Part shown: positions 22,720 through 33,295 of the stretch, piece after piece
How the letters are laid out: each line of letters opens with the position of its first letter
Numbering within the stretch: the stretch's first letter is position 1
Assembly (NCBI GenBank): GCA_963681505.1
Contig: OY811983.1
Span: 3,836,122-3,900,121, forward strand
Direction: 5' to 3'
DNA from: Eunapius fragilis
Lineage: Eukaryota > Porifera > Demospongiae > Spongillida > Spongillidae
DNA length: 64,000 bases
Made by a program: the position numbers and the translations under genes
The notes under the pieces: generated by a model
Databases searched by the model: none
The model's input: only the letters and a program-made list of their open reading frames with translations
What the model was told of the DNA's origin: nothing

Positions 22720-22920
22720 CAAATGAAATTACTTTGTGATCTTGGCACAGGACTGGCCCTTCCATTGTAGTCTTTTGTTTGCCCATGCAGGCACGGCACA
22801 ACAAGCCTTATAATACCACTCAGCACATGAGGAACACTGCATCATGGAAGTGCCATCATCAATTATGCGGCAGACACAATAGATTGAGTAGGCTTCAATA
22901 TTTGGATCATTTGGAACACG
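22720..22920 (-). pseudogene. PHD-finger remnant, probably from a Ginger-like element
   Basis: On the minus strand, one frame reads YCVCRIIDDG, then QCSSCAEWYYKACC, then LQWKGQSC. This is the C-x-C, C-x2-C, WY-x2-C and final W..C spacing of a PHD finger, with the usual histidine replaced by tyrosine. The layout parallels the PHD finger at the end of the Ginger-like protein (58198-58340), which also starts with an F/Y-C-x-C-R block. The frame stops soon after. No Ulp1 or integrase sequence is seen upstream, where a poly-G run (about 23008-23027) interrupts. The link to Ginger is by resemblance only. Confidence 0.45.
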
Positions 22921-23364
22921 GGAGCTACATGTAGGAAAATGTGTGTTTCAAAGCAGTGGATGAGATCATTTTAGCCTGGTCATAGATTATGCAGGTCTTG
23001 CAGATGAGGGGGGGGGGGGGGGGGGGGTTATTTATGACTTTCAAATTCCTGGCCGTCCACTTGGGAGTTCATTCCCCATAAGGAAGGAAGATTTTTTGTG
23101 TAAATTTTTTTTTTCTTAAAAATAACACCCCACCTCTGCTAAATTTCTATCTATATTGATTTTTATGTATTCGTTAATTCATACAGCTATGGTTATAAGC
23201 TACCATTGATTAATACTTTGAATGATGCATACAATTAATGAATTATATCGTTTTCAAAACTCAACCAACTTGTCTAGACACTCCTAAACCTTCAATTGAC
23301 CTATCACTTCGCCTGCCTGAGTAACACATTAGAGCCTCGCCAAACTCTACGACTGTCTTCCTCC

Positions 23365-24497
23365 TTATTCCATTAGGCAGTGTGGGTTGGATCTGAAAAA
23401 GCGTTTAGCCAAAGCCGCTGCCCTGTAACCCCTGAAGGAAGGATTCTGGCCATCCCTCAGCTGCTGACATCTCTGCAGAGTGATAGATCTGCTCACTGCA
23501 GGTAATGTGCCAAGTGGTCGTCTATGTTTTGGTTGCCTGCTCCTCCACTGGGTCAGTGGAGTTACAGAGGACTTGTTCCAGGATGTTAAAAAAAAACCAC
23601 AACTGACAAGCCAGAGGAAGATGTCCGAGACTATGTGTCTGAAATGGCAAATGAGTACATGGAGGATGTGATCAAACTGACCGCAACCTAATACTGCCCC
23701 ATCTGCAAAAGGTACTAGTGAGACAGAGAGGAGACTATGGAATTGATGAGGAGTCCTTCCCTCAGCAGTAACTCTGGTTTTGTGTGAATCTGGTGTACTA
23801 ATCACTGATTGGTTGGCTCAGGCTGATGTGGAGACCCTTGTAGAAATCCCTGAGGTTGGTATGAGTGGCTCCCTTCTCTATGGTTCTAGTATTGAAGGGC
23901 TCTACTAGATGTACTCCCAAACACCACCAGAATGACCCTAAGCATAGATACTTTAGAGATGCCCTAAGGTAGGGGAGCTCCATTACTTCTCGAATCAAGC
24001 GGGTCAAGTGGTTGTTGATGTGGGAGTTCTGATTCAGAAACTCCACAAGATGAATTGTAGACAAGAACTGCTGCTGCTCTAGAAAGACAGCCAAACCGTT
24101 TATCCTCAAACAACACATTTTGCTTTGTGAACAGTTCCTTTTACTCTTTCACAGCTCTTGATTCTTCTTTCCCTGTCTCATCATTCCTCATCCTTCCAAC
24201 ACTGAATGTTTTCCTAAGCTTCTCCACCCTCCTCTGAATGGTGGATACTGACACACAGAAGGCAGTGTCATGGAAATACTTTGCATACACTTGCTTCGCA
24301 ACTTCCCTGACAGCCAAGGCATTGGTTACTGTGCCTTTACCTTGTCTCTCCGGGTGGTATCTCAGCTCCCTATTACACTCTTTATAGTGGGCAGTTGGTG
24401 AAAGGCTGGAAGTCCTTGAATGGGACAAAATCCCTATCAGCATCGAATGCCTTGTCTCTGGATCAGGTTTTGCACCCACTACTCCCCGCCTCACCAC
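23365..24497 (-). other. unrecognised coding remnant
   Basis: Three consecutive minus-strand ORFs look protein-like. The first, 24141-24497, is basic and has a VSVSTIQRRVEKLRKTF stretch. The second is 23798-24118, with MELPYLRASLKYL followed by LGVHLVEPFNTRTI and ATHTNLRDFYKGL. The third is 23365-23805. The first two probably belong to one decayed gene, since they follow each other and have non-random composition. The style recalls proteins of invertebrate transposons, but no family can be named. Confidence 0.35.
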
Positions 24498-24724
24498 TTG
24501 TCATGATTGCAAAAAGAGACGAAAATGAAGGAATAAAAACCAGAGATATTAGAGTAGATGAACACAATTCGTCTCCTTAGGAGATGCAAGAGCGACGATT
24601 AATCGTGTTCTGAGCTTATCCGTTTTGTTCGCGTGCGTGTTCTCATAAGCGGTAGTCGTTAATTGCCTATGCGTGGGTGTTAAAATGACTGATGCAGGAT
24701 GGGTGTTTATTTCACAACAGATAC

Positions 24725-25434
24725 TCATATCTTATACTGAATTTCATCTACATATGTCAATGAACAACTACCCAAGTGGACGCAACCCAATTCAACAATA
24801 AGTGCTTTTTTTGCAATTACCACCCCACCTATAATTGAATATTTTTTATTCATTCGTTTTGCCATTGCTAAGTATGCCTTTTCAAGTACCTTCAGCTGTT
24901 TTCTCAACTGTTGCTAGTGGGCTTCCAGAATCTGAGTTGATTTCTGCTCAGATCTATTTTCTCCTTCATATTTCATCTTCATTATCCTCCTCCTTACTGA
25001 CTGGAGTGTCATTATCCTCATGGTCATCATTTTCCATGTTGCCACCATCTTTAAATTATAGTCTTCATTGCAGCCACCATTTTCCAAGCTTCTACCATCA
25101 TCGTGATCCACAGTTATCATCTTCCATGCTGCAACATTCTTTATAGTCCTCCTTGCTACCACGTTCTTCAAGGTCCTCTTCCTTACTGCCATCATCTTCC
25201 AAATGTTGCTGGTCCTTTCTGCTATAGTCATCTTCATTGATCTACTCCTTTATATCTAATCCACATCGGTTTTGTTATCCTCCTCTCTGGTATCCTCTGC
25301 TTTGCTACATGTGTCGTACTTAAGGTCTTCCTCATCCATCTTTCCTCTGATTGCAACATCTGGCAGTACCACTGACCTGGGGGGGGCTGTCCAAACACTA
25401 ACTCATATGCATGGAGTGTGTTTTGTGGATTCAT
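24725..25434 (-). mobile_element. C-terminal part of a KRBA2/GIN-like integrase remnant
   Basis: On the minus strand, 25234-25434 contains YELVFGQPP, the hallmark that follows the catalytic core in integrase-only KRBA2-like genes. 24725-24907 has a basic helical stretch (KAYLAMAKRMNKKYS) like the region after it. Between them lies a low-complexity repeat. The matching N-terminal and core part is at 32240-33295 on the same strand. The piece is broken and separated from its other half by the 25454-32156 element. Confidence 0.55.
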
Positions 25435-25453
25435 GAACTTGAGAGTTGACCGT

Positions 25454-25493
25454 TACAAACCACTTCCAATCTCAAGTGAGAATTTCCAAATTC
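25454..25493 (+). repeat. left terminal inverted repeat
   Basis: Begins TACAAACCACTTCCAATCTC. It pairs with 32117-32156 with only a few mismatches. Confidence 0.75.
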
Positions 25494-25838
25494 TGATTGA
25501 ATTAAGAAAATTGTTCAAAATGTGCATAAAATCAACCTTTTTATATTATGTGAGATTTTTTCACCTGATGCAATAATTCTGCTATTTTATGCACATTTAG
25601 TGTACAAATCATGATATATGTCAAATATCTATTTTTTCTATTAGTTTGGTAAAACAGCTGTTTTAGGCAGATTAAAATGTGCACTTGCATTAAATTGTGA
25701 ATATCATAAGATTTGTTCATAGCATGTTGCCTTTAATGTTCAGTTAAGTAATTATACAAGTGTACCATTGGAATATAATGCCTTCAAGTCAGTGATTAAT
25801 TCTTTAGTGAGTCGGTTGGATTTGCTAATGGAAATTGG

Positions 25839-26177
25839 TCATAGTACTGCATCTTCACTGACTTCTTCAACCTGCTGTAGCCCTCTTATCTTCCAGGGTA
25901 CCCAGTTGGCTGTGTAGCGTCCTACCCACCAGCCAATTATTAGCTTTTTCCCATCTATCACAATAACTTCAGCTATTTGAGGTTCTTCATCTGCATATTT
26001 TTTTAACTTCAGTGCAACAAAGCCTCCATGTTGTACAGAAGCAAGCTGTGATACAGCTACTGAATCAGGTTCAACAGTTGTCTCATTAAGATGGGTGGAT
26101 GGTAGAATTTGTAGTGGTACCAGAGGGAGGGCTGATCTGCTGCTAGTTTTGCAGGGCTTCTTTTTGCCGCAGTATAC
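25839..26177 (-). CDS. C-terminal exon of an unknown minus-strand gene
   Basis: From an acceptor-like ATAG at 26178-26181, an open frame of 112 codons runs to a TGA at 25839-25841. The sequence starts CGKKKPCKTS and has a conserved-looking second half: GGFVALKLKKYADEEPQIAE, then a GWWVGRYTANWVPW segment rich in Trp and Gly. The WW.G.Y..NW..W pattern suggests a small beta-rich module such as those in chromatin readers, but no family can be named. Lack of an ATG fits an internal or terminal exon. The start of the gene may be at 27006-27249. It has no stop over a length where random AT-rich DNA would have several, which is the main evidence for coding. Confidence 0.5.
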   Translation of the reverse strand, partial: VYCGKKKPCKTSSRSALPLVPLQILPSTHLNETTVEPDSVAVSQLASVQHGGFVALKLKKYADEEPQIAEVIVIDGKKLIIGWWVGRYTANWVPWKIRGLQQVEEVSEDAVL

Positions 26178-26539
26178 CTATAAGCATAATACATGCATGA
26201 TTATAATATAAAAGGTCTGATGATAAAATTTAGTACTTCTTACTGCAGTGAGATACATGTACGCTGGGTTTGGTGCATCTGAAATTTCAAATTATAGTGA
26301 GTGAGGTTGTGCGATATTTTTAACTGCTGCGATATGCAGTTTGGTACTTCTGAAATTTCAAATACTATGATTTTTGTGACATTCTTTTGTTTATTGTTTG
26401 CACTATAGACCAAAAAATAATCATGCTATCTAATCATTAATGGTTATTATGTTACATTGTAACGTATCCTTTGTATTCTTCTATGTATCCATATAAAGCA
26501 TGTTAAAATTCATGAGTAAAGGGTTAACACTAACACTAC

Positions 26540-26710
26540 TAGTGGGTAGGTGGGAGGGTGTTATGGTACTAGTGTTGTAGGTGGGAGGGTGTGATGGTAT
26601 TAGTCTGTAGGACTTTGTGTAGGTGGGAGGTGGGATGGTACTTGTGTGTAGGTGGGTGGGTGGGAGGGTGCTTGTGTGTAGATGGGATGGTGCAATGATA
26701 CTAGTGGGGT
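26540..26710. repeat. minisatellite tract (GTGGGAGGGTGTGATGGTAC type)
   Basis: Irregular copies of a ~28-30 bp G/T-rich unit, the same unit as at 28000-28640. Confidence 0.8.
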
Positions 26711-27005
26711 GCAATGGTCCAAATAAATACTAGTAGACAGCATATAGACAATGGTAAATATGGACAATTGTTAAATTAAAACACTAGATACAGCGTGCTC
26801 AAGCACTGTTTTATGGTGCTGCAGGTCTAGAAATAATTTCATGTCTCATACATCTCAATCTCAAAAGAATATAGATAACTGAAATACTGTCATGCATGCG
26901 TGTATAATTTAGCCCTCCAGGGTGTCATGCCTACGGCTATGAACGACTTACTACTGTCTGAATTAATAAATGCCCCTACTAGAACTCAACAATTGATATC
27001 CTTAC

Positions 27006-27249
27006 CCAATAAATTGTCCCTCGAACTTGCAATGGCACGTAGCAATGAGTTAGTCGGTAAAGAGGATTCGCGTTCGCTGGATGTAGAAATCAGCTCGGAA
27101 TTAGTATCGGAGCAGTCGCGGAAATTAACTCCCGTCAATGAAGAGACTGAACTAGCGCTAGTGCAATCGCTAAAATTGACACTACAAGAAGCATCACTAG
27201 AACTCTCACAATCCGTAAACGTTAAAAACTCTTCTTCTGTCATCTTCAA
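27006..27249 (-). CDS. first exon of the minus-strand gene in the TIR element
   Basis: The frame starts at ATG 27249 (or the second ATG two codons on) and gives about 81 residues rich in Ser, Asp, Glu and Thr, beginning MTEEEFLTFTDCESS. A donor TTGG/GTAAGG follows at 27005. Acidic Ser-rich N termini are common in transposon-coded DNA-binding proteins, but there is no domain to name. The likely next exon is 25839-26177. The phases of the two do not join directly, so a further small exon or a break is needed. The start lies about 60 bases from the GC palindrome shared with the plus-strand gene. Confidence 0.4.
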
Positions 27250-27299
27250 TAGTGCACTTAGCTGCTGTATTGCATTATTAAGTCCAGCTGTGATACAAG

Positions 27300-27325
27300 G
27301 CGCGTTTGCGCATGCGCTTAATGAT
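27300..27325. promoter_or_regulatory. putative bidirectional promoter with NRF1-like palindrome
   Basis: GCGCATGCGC inside TTTGCGCATGCGCTT matches the NRF1 consensus. It lies between the divergent starts at 27249 (minus) and 27442 (plus), in a locally GC-richer patch. The LTRs at 8.9 and 13.8 kb also contain GCGCATGCGC. Confidence 0.4.
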
Positions 27326-27441
27326 ACCAGCTGCTCATTCTTTAAGTGTTGAGCTCTGGGCGAACAAAGGCTGTTATTACTTCATGGCATTTGAAGGTTG
27401 ACAATGATACCAGAATTTAACTGATGAAGGGAGAAGAAAAA

Positions 27442-30400
27442 ATGAAAGCGGAAGGCAACTACAAGGATGGAAAGCGACCGTACATCGGACCCGTTACAGA
27501 TGTCCGACACCACAGAACATCCGATAAAGCGTATCTTCTGGTAAGAGCAATACTCTTCCTAATTGAGGTATTATTATTATATTTTCACAGTTCAAAACTG
27601 TGAAAGACACTGTCCGTCCCAGACTTTGCTTGCTGACAATTTTAATGCGTCAGCAAACGATTTCTGTGAGTTGTTTCAAAGAGCAGGTTAAGCAAGTCAC
27701 TTCACGCAAATATGGAAAACAAAAGTAACGCCACATATGACCTCTGATGGGTACTTCTACGATGCTGGAATAGGTCAGGCATCAAAAGTATGTGTACTAA
27801 TAGTTCAAAGAACCTTAATAATATATTATCCAGGACCGAGCATGCAATAAAAGGGTTGGAGCATCACAAAATGAGGGGGAAAGCAAAGCTCCAGGTAAAA
27901 CGCGGTAATTTTGACACAACCACATTTACGAATTCTAGATGGGAAGGGTAAATGGCATGCGTATGCGCATATGAAACTGGATGGTATCCTGCTGTTCAAT
28001 ATGTAGGGTGTGATGATACTAGTGGGATTAGTGTGTTCATGGGAGGATATGATGTTACTAGTGGGGTGCAGTGTGTAGGTGGGAGGTGTGATGGTACTAA
28101 TGTGTTGGTGGGAGGGTGTGATGGTACTAGTGTGTAGTTGGGATGGTGCGATGGTACTTGGGTGTAGGCAGGAAGGTGTGATCGGACTAGGGTGTAGGTA
28201 GGAGGGTTTGATGATACTAGTGTGTAGGTAGGAGGGTGTGATGGTACTAGTGTGGAAGGGTAGTGTGTAGGTGGGAGGGTGTGATGGTACTAGTGTGTAG
28301 GTGGGATGGTGTGATGATACTAGTGTGGGAGGGTAGTGTGTAGAGATGAGAGGGTGGGAAGGTGTGATGGTACTAGTGTGCAAGTGGGAGGGGGTGATGG
28401 TACTAATGTGTAGATGGGAGGGTGTGATGGTACTAGTGTATAGGTGGGAGGGTGTGATGGTGATAGTTTGTAGGTGGGGGTGTGATGGTACTTGTGTTGT
28501 GGGAGAGTGTGATGGTACTAGTGTGTAGATGGGAGGGTGTGATGGTACTAGTGTGTAGGTAGGAGGTGTAACGGTACTAGTGTGTAGATAGGAGGGTGTG
28601 ATGGTACTAGTGTGTGGGTGGGAGGGTGTAAGAGAAAACAATTCTCTTAAAGAGAAAGTTAGTGTGATTTAGGATTTGAAGGCATAGGTGGTGTAAAAAG
28701 GAATGGAACAACAAAAATGAGAAAGAATAATTAGCACTTTATTTGGTTCAGTTGCATTGTTTTCTTTTCCCAAAACCTTGTTCCCTTTTCTTGTAGGTGG
28801 GAGACAGGGAGGGTGTGTATGATAGTGGGGGTTGATGGTACTAGTGTGTATGGTGAGGGATGTTTTGTTGCAATTATCATGTATGAGTGTATGGTGTTAC
28901 AATCAGCTTGTATGAGGAGTATGGTGCTACTATAAGCATTCATCGTTGCTCGCACTGGCCTTGTGTGTGCACCAGTCTAGTGTACATAAAGATTAAGCCT
29001 GCTGCATTATCCTATCCTCCACTAGACACATTATTTGAAGGTGCACCAAAACCCAAGAGACAAAAAACTGCTGAGTCTTCAAGTGCAGAATCCTCCTCTT
29101 TATCATGCCCAAGCTCCTCCATGCTGTGTGCTGAAAGTGAGGCAGCATACAAGGATATAGACTCATGCTTCATAGGTCTGTTTAATAATGTAAACAAGTA
29201 CTTAGCATAATAAACAACTATGCCATATAATTCCCACTATTTATAGTATTTTATTATTCTGTCTATCAGGGAACTTTAACATTCCCGTCTCTTGTCTGTT
29301 ATCACCTGGCAAAGAGTACTTGATAAGAGAGGCCGACGAAAAGTTTATTGAGTGCCTGAAGCATGAAATGGTACAGAACAGAACGTGTGATGTTGCCCCA
29401 ATTGTCGTAACAGCGCGATTGTCGGATGATGAGCAATTTGACTTCAAGCATCCCGAAGCGTATACCTATAATACTATTGGTGGTAATCATTCGCGGATCG
29501 CTCTGCAACAGTTGATCACTGAAAACAAGGAGCTGGCAAAGGATCCAACGTTTTCGTCCCGCCGTGTCTCAGTTTATGGGAGATTGTCTGCTGAGCAAGC
29601 TCAGCATCTTGCACATAGGCATAATCGTGCTACCGAATTTACCAGTAAGATGAACACGCAAGACAAGGTATACTGGAAATTCCTTTCAATGCATGAACAT
29701 ATGATGAAATCAATGATTGTGGTAGACGAAAGTTGAAATTTGTGTGTCAGCATAGTAACATTTATTTATCATATTGCTTATTGTTATCATTACCCCCATA
29801 TATAGGTACATTTGTGCAGGTTAAGGCTATACACGATTGCAGGAAGATCAGTTAGTGATGAGCCACCTGAAAAGACGAATAAATGGAGGGAATCATGCGC
29901 AACGACTTTAATGATGACGGTAAATCTTATAGAGTACTTTGATTATTCTGGTTATGAGATTCAAATAACTAAATCTTTATAGTAAAAATGAAACACCCTG
30001 TTTTGTTGAGTTTATGCATATATGGAACAGTGTCGATCATAAACTTATCAGTATAAAAATTCAACGTTACATTAATGTGTTTATCTTCACAATCTGAGGC
30101 TCATATAGCTATCCTTACAAACTAGGTTGATATCGCTAGACACTGTCCCACATTATTTTTTGAATGGATATAATTTCATTTACTTTCATTTACAGAAGAA
30201 GCAGTTGGACGAGAATATGATTTATGCATTAGCATCATTAAGTAATGAGAATTATAAACTTTACCAAGCAATTGTATATTGATGTGAAAAGGGTAAAGAC
30301 AAGAAGACCAAGAAAAGCTCCTTAGGGCTGTCCTGCAACAAAACGGACTGCAAAGGCAGTAATTTTCGTGGTATACGTGGCTTAACTGAGGACGAAATGA

Positions 30401-31873
30401 CAGATATGCTACAAAAGTGTGCAAATGGTGAAATCACTCTCCAAAAAATTAATTTGGAATGCTCGATTTCAAAGAAAATCAAAACAATCAAAGAAGCGTT
30501 TATGGATCGAGTGGGATGCGTAAATTGGCTCCAAACAGTGGAACAGTATGGACATTTTGCTGATGAAAACATTCTCAGGGACTTGTTTATAGAGCTCAAA
30601 TTGTCTCCTAATGTACCTGCTGCATTCAATGAATATTGTGCTAAGGCACTAAAGTAAGTGAATTTGTGTTAAATGAATTGCAATGACGAATGTTTTATAA
30701 ATACAGTTCCAAGCTGGTGGGAACAAAATCATCTGAAATTGATGCGAGAACTGCAGCTGTATAGTCAGAGGATCGAACATCTCTAACACTGCTAATTCCT
30801 CAGACGATTACCCTACTCTCCTTTGAAGACATTAAGAAGAATGTCAGACCATTTATTGGATGTGCTCTGACTTTGGTGAAAGATGGGTTGGAAAAAGAAG
30901 ACGTGAGTTATTCTAGCATCATGTGTGCAATATGACTAGTTTGTAACCTCAATGTTATTTGTATTTAGACAATTGCTGTCATACGTGGTATTAAAGCAAT
31001 CAATGCTGCCGTCGTGCTATACCATTGTCTGAATGTCATCACTAAAGTATCACCCGCACGTGCCTGCGAACTATGTGAACTACTTCAAGGATCACAGTTC
31101 ATAGTGCAAATGGCATACTATACACATAATCAAGTTGCAAGTGGTATTTATAACATTATTGCATGGAGTACTCTGGTTACAATTGGTTATTATTATTATT
31201 ATTATTCATTCTTCAGGCCCCCTTTTCACTACAGAAGTAGAGCCTTTTGTAGTCGCTGCTTCAGATCACACCTGTACCAAAATCAAAAGAAGTAATTTTT
31301 TTTCAGTCACTGAAGAACAATTCTATGAAGAAGTAATTAGTTCCTTTACTTCTGAAGGTGACTACATCCTCACAAACAACACCAGTCCATGTAAGTTACT
31401 TTCAATGCAGCATAAAATTGCATTTGTAATGCAAAATAACTTGTATTATAATGATACTGATGCTTTAATGAAATGTCAGTAAATTGGAATGCAGTTTAAA
31501 ATCTACAACACTAGGCTTTTGAAATTTCAAAAAGAACAAAATTATATATCAGTATATGCATACCATGGAAACTTGTAAAATATTAATTAAAACAAACCAC
31601 ACTTTGCCACATCTGAAATTTCAAGACCACCAAATTGGCATTGCACCTTAACATCATGATTGGGTTATGCATATAAGATATAAGATTGAGCGCAAGTTCA
31701 ATTCAAACAACTTACAAAATAATCACTTCTTTGTTTCAGGCATTCCAGTCAGTGCTGGAAAAAAGAAAAGACACGTCATTGTAGCAAATGAAAACGGAGC
31801 CGAATCACTCCTTCAAATAAGCACAAGCAATGATGACGTGGAAGAAACTCCAAATGATAGTATTGAGTATTGA
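27442..31873 (+). pseudogene. multi-exon gene with ParB/Srx-like domain and methyltransferase-like end
   Basis: Exons inferred from splice signals: 27442-27540 (MKAEGNYKDGKRPYIG...), about 27590-27790, about 28990-29175, 29270-29667, about 29820-29919, 30196-30653, 30707-30902, from 30969, 31217-31390 and 31740-31873. The 29270-29667 exon holds the ParB-like core: NFNIPVSCLL and KEYLIREAD..IECL, then TIGGNHSRIALQQLI near 29473-29517, then AEQAQHLAHRHN. This order (strand, R-x-x-D, GG-N-H-x-R, Q-x-x-x-x-A-x-x-H-N) is that of ParB/sulfiredoxin folds. The last exons (EEVISSFTSEGDYIL, then KKKRHVIVANENGAESLLQI) recall motif I of DNA methyltransferases with its D-x-F-x-G-x-G residues lost. In-frame stops (TGA near 30282, TAG near 30759) and a probable frame change near 29825 indicate decay. 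Confidence 0.5.
28000..28640. repeat. minisatellite, ~28-30 bp unit
   Basis: About 20 irregular copies of a unit containing GGGAGGGTGTGATGGTACTA and GTGTGTAGGT. It lies in an intron of the ParB-like gene. The long Pro/Thr/Ser/His-rich ORF on the other strand is an artefact of this repeat. Confidence 0.9.
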
Positions 31874-32116
31874 CTGAGTATTGACTGGTGATATGCTAGG
31901 ATATATATATATAGGCAAAGAAAATTGTACTTCATTGGTTTCATGAGACAATATTAATCACATATGAAAGACAGTAATTAATAGTGACAACGTGAAATTC
32001 TATAACCTCGCAGATCATTACTGAAATATTTCCTCAATTCATTTACATTATGTAATTCAGATCACCAATTTGCAAGCTAGTATAGCAATTAATCATCTTT
32101 GTCAAGAAAAAAATCT

Positions 32117-32156
32117 GGAATTGGAAATTCTCACTTCAGATTGGAAGTGGTTCGTA
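32117..32156 (-). repeat. right terminal inverted repeat
   Basis: Read on the minus strand it begins TACGAACCACTTCCAATCTG, matching the left TIR at 25454. Confidence 0.75.
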
Positions 32157-32239
32157 TCTATAAAAGAAAAATCATCATTACTCATTAATTCCTTGTTAAA
32201 TGTTCCGACTTAAAAATAATGTAGGGCAAGCATCTTGTC

Positions 32240-33295
32240 CAAGGTGGTGACTTGGATCCACGTTCTGCAATTTTAACACTCAACATTCACTCTAAAGTAT
32301 AATGAACCTGTTCAACTAAGCATTGCGATTCACACGTTGAACACTCCCAGGCCAAGATGCCAGCACATCTTCAATCAGCTTGTTCACAAATTCCCTACCG
32401 TTGTCACTCTGTATAATACTTAGCAGAGCAATAAATGGAAACCCACATTTTTCCAGGTCGCACACTGGTCACCTCCTTAGCTGACTTTTGTGGCAAGGGG
32501 AATGCAAAAGTGAATTTCAACCAGTGGTCAACTACATTCAGTATCCACTTGAATCCATCATGAGACAAATGCCTCATATTGATTAGATCAACCTACACAG
32601 GTGTTGATGCAAGACTTTTTACCAATATTATCACATAATGTAATGAGATACCTGCATGTACTCGACAACCCATTTGCAATATATGGGCCGAAGATTTGGC
32701 TTTGTTTTTTGAGGCATTCTGAGGCTGTAAGTGACTCACAGCTTTATGTAGTGCTCAACCACACTTCTTGGAAAAAATTAAGAAATACAAACTCTGAATC
32801 GAAAAAATAAATGCCATAATCGTATACATCCACAAGCCACATTTGGTTGCAAATACCTTTGCATACGTCTTCTTAGTTCCTGCTTACAGACAGTCCTTGT
32901 TATGAACCTGTCACAAAATTTCGTATAAAATTCCTCTGCTATCGCAACTCTTCGATGCGCCTTCAACACCGTTCAAACATTGCCATTCTAAAATCAGTAC
33001 AACTTTATTGAGACTGTTGCTCATTACAATTGTGTAATACCTGCTTCTTTTCTTTCACAGAAACAAACAGGACGTCTCTAATTCAAGCCACCGGTATGCA
33101 AAGCCGCTTTTTTTTAATGAAACGACGAAAGGCACCATCCGCATCTTGAGTACCTTTTACATGGTTAACGATGCGCTGCGCTACGTCCTTTCTGATCACC
33201 GAGCTTCTGGTATGTTTATCACCAACATGCAGGAAAAGAGGAGTCTGTATATTCTTGAAACAAAGTCTTGGCCGAGCCTTTCCGAGTTCACACAT
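32240..33295 (-). mobile_element. N-terminal and core part of a KRBA2/GIN-like integrase remnant
   Basis: Minus-strand pieces in order: 33083-33295 (basic N-terminal stretch), 32778-32969 (EEFYTKFCDRFITRTVCKQE) and the integrase core at about 32240-32590. The core has VDLINMRHLSHDGFKWI and VVDHWLKFTFAFPL around the first acidic residue, and SDNGREFVNKLIEDVL around the second. The order and motifs are those of KRBA2-like integrase genes, which descend from Ty3/gypsy or Ginger integrases. The gene is broken and continues at 24725-25434, beyond the inserted 6.7 kb element. Confidence 0.6.

Larger units (their letters stand above)
25454..32156. mobile_element. 6.7 kb TIR element carrying two divergent genes (ParB-like and unknown)
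   Basis: The ends are inverted copies over about 40 bases: TAC[A/G]AACCACTTCCAATCT, then [C/G]AAGTGAGAATTTCCAA. The element separates the two halves of a minus-strand integrase-derived gene, and the left TIR abuts its coding frame directly. Inside are a plus-strand multi-exon gene (27442-31873) with a ParB/sulfiredoxin-like domain and a minus-strand gene (exons at 27006-27249 and 25839-26177). They diverge from a GC-rich palindrome at about 27307. Two tracts of one minisatellite lie in its introns. No target duplication is clear. It carries no recognisable transposase of its own, so it is either a new family, a passenger-bearing element, or a rearrangement. Confidence 0.55.

Noticed and set aside
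27826-28641. 271-codon minus ORF rich in Pro, Ser, Thr, His
   Set aside because: It is the reverse reading of the 28-30 bp minisatellite. Its unit length keeps the frame open.
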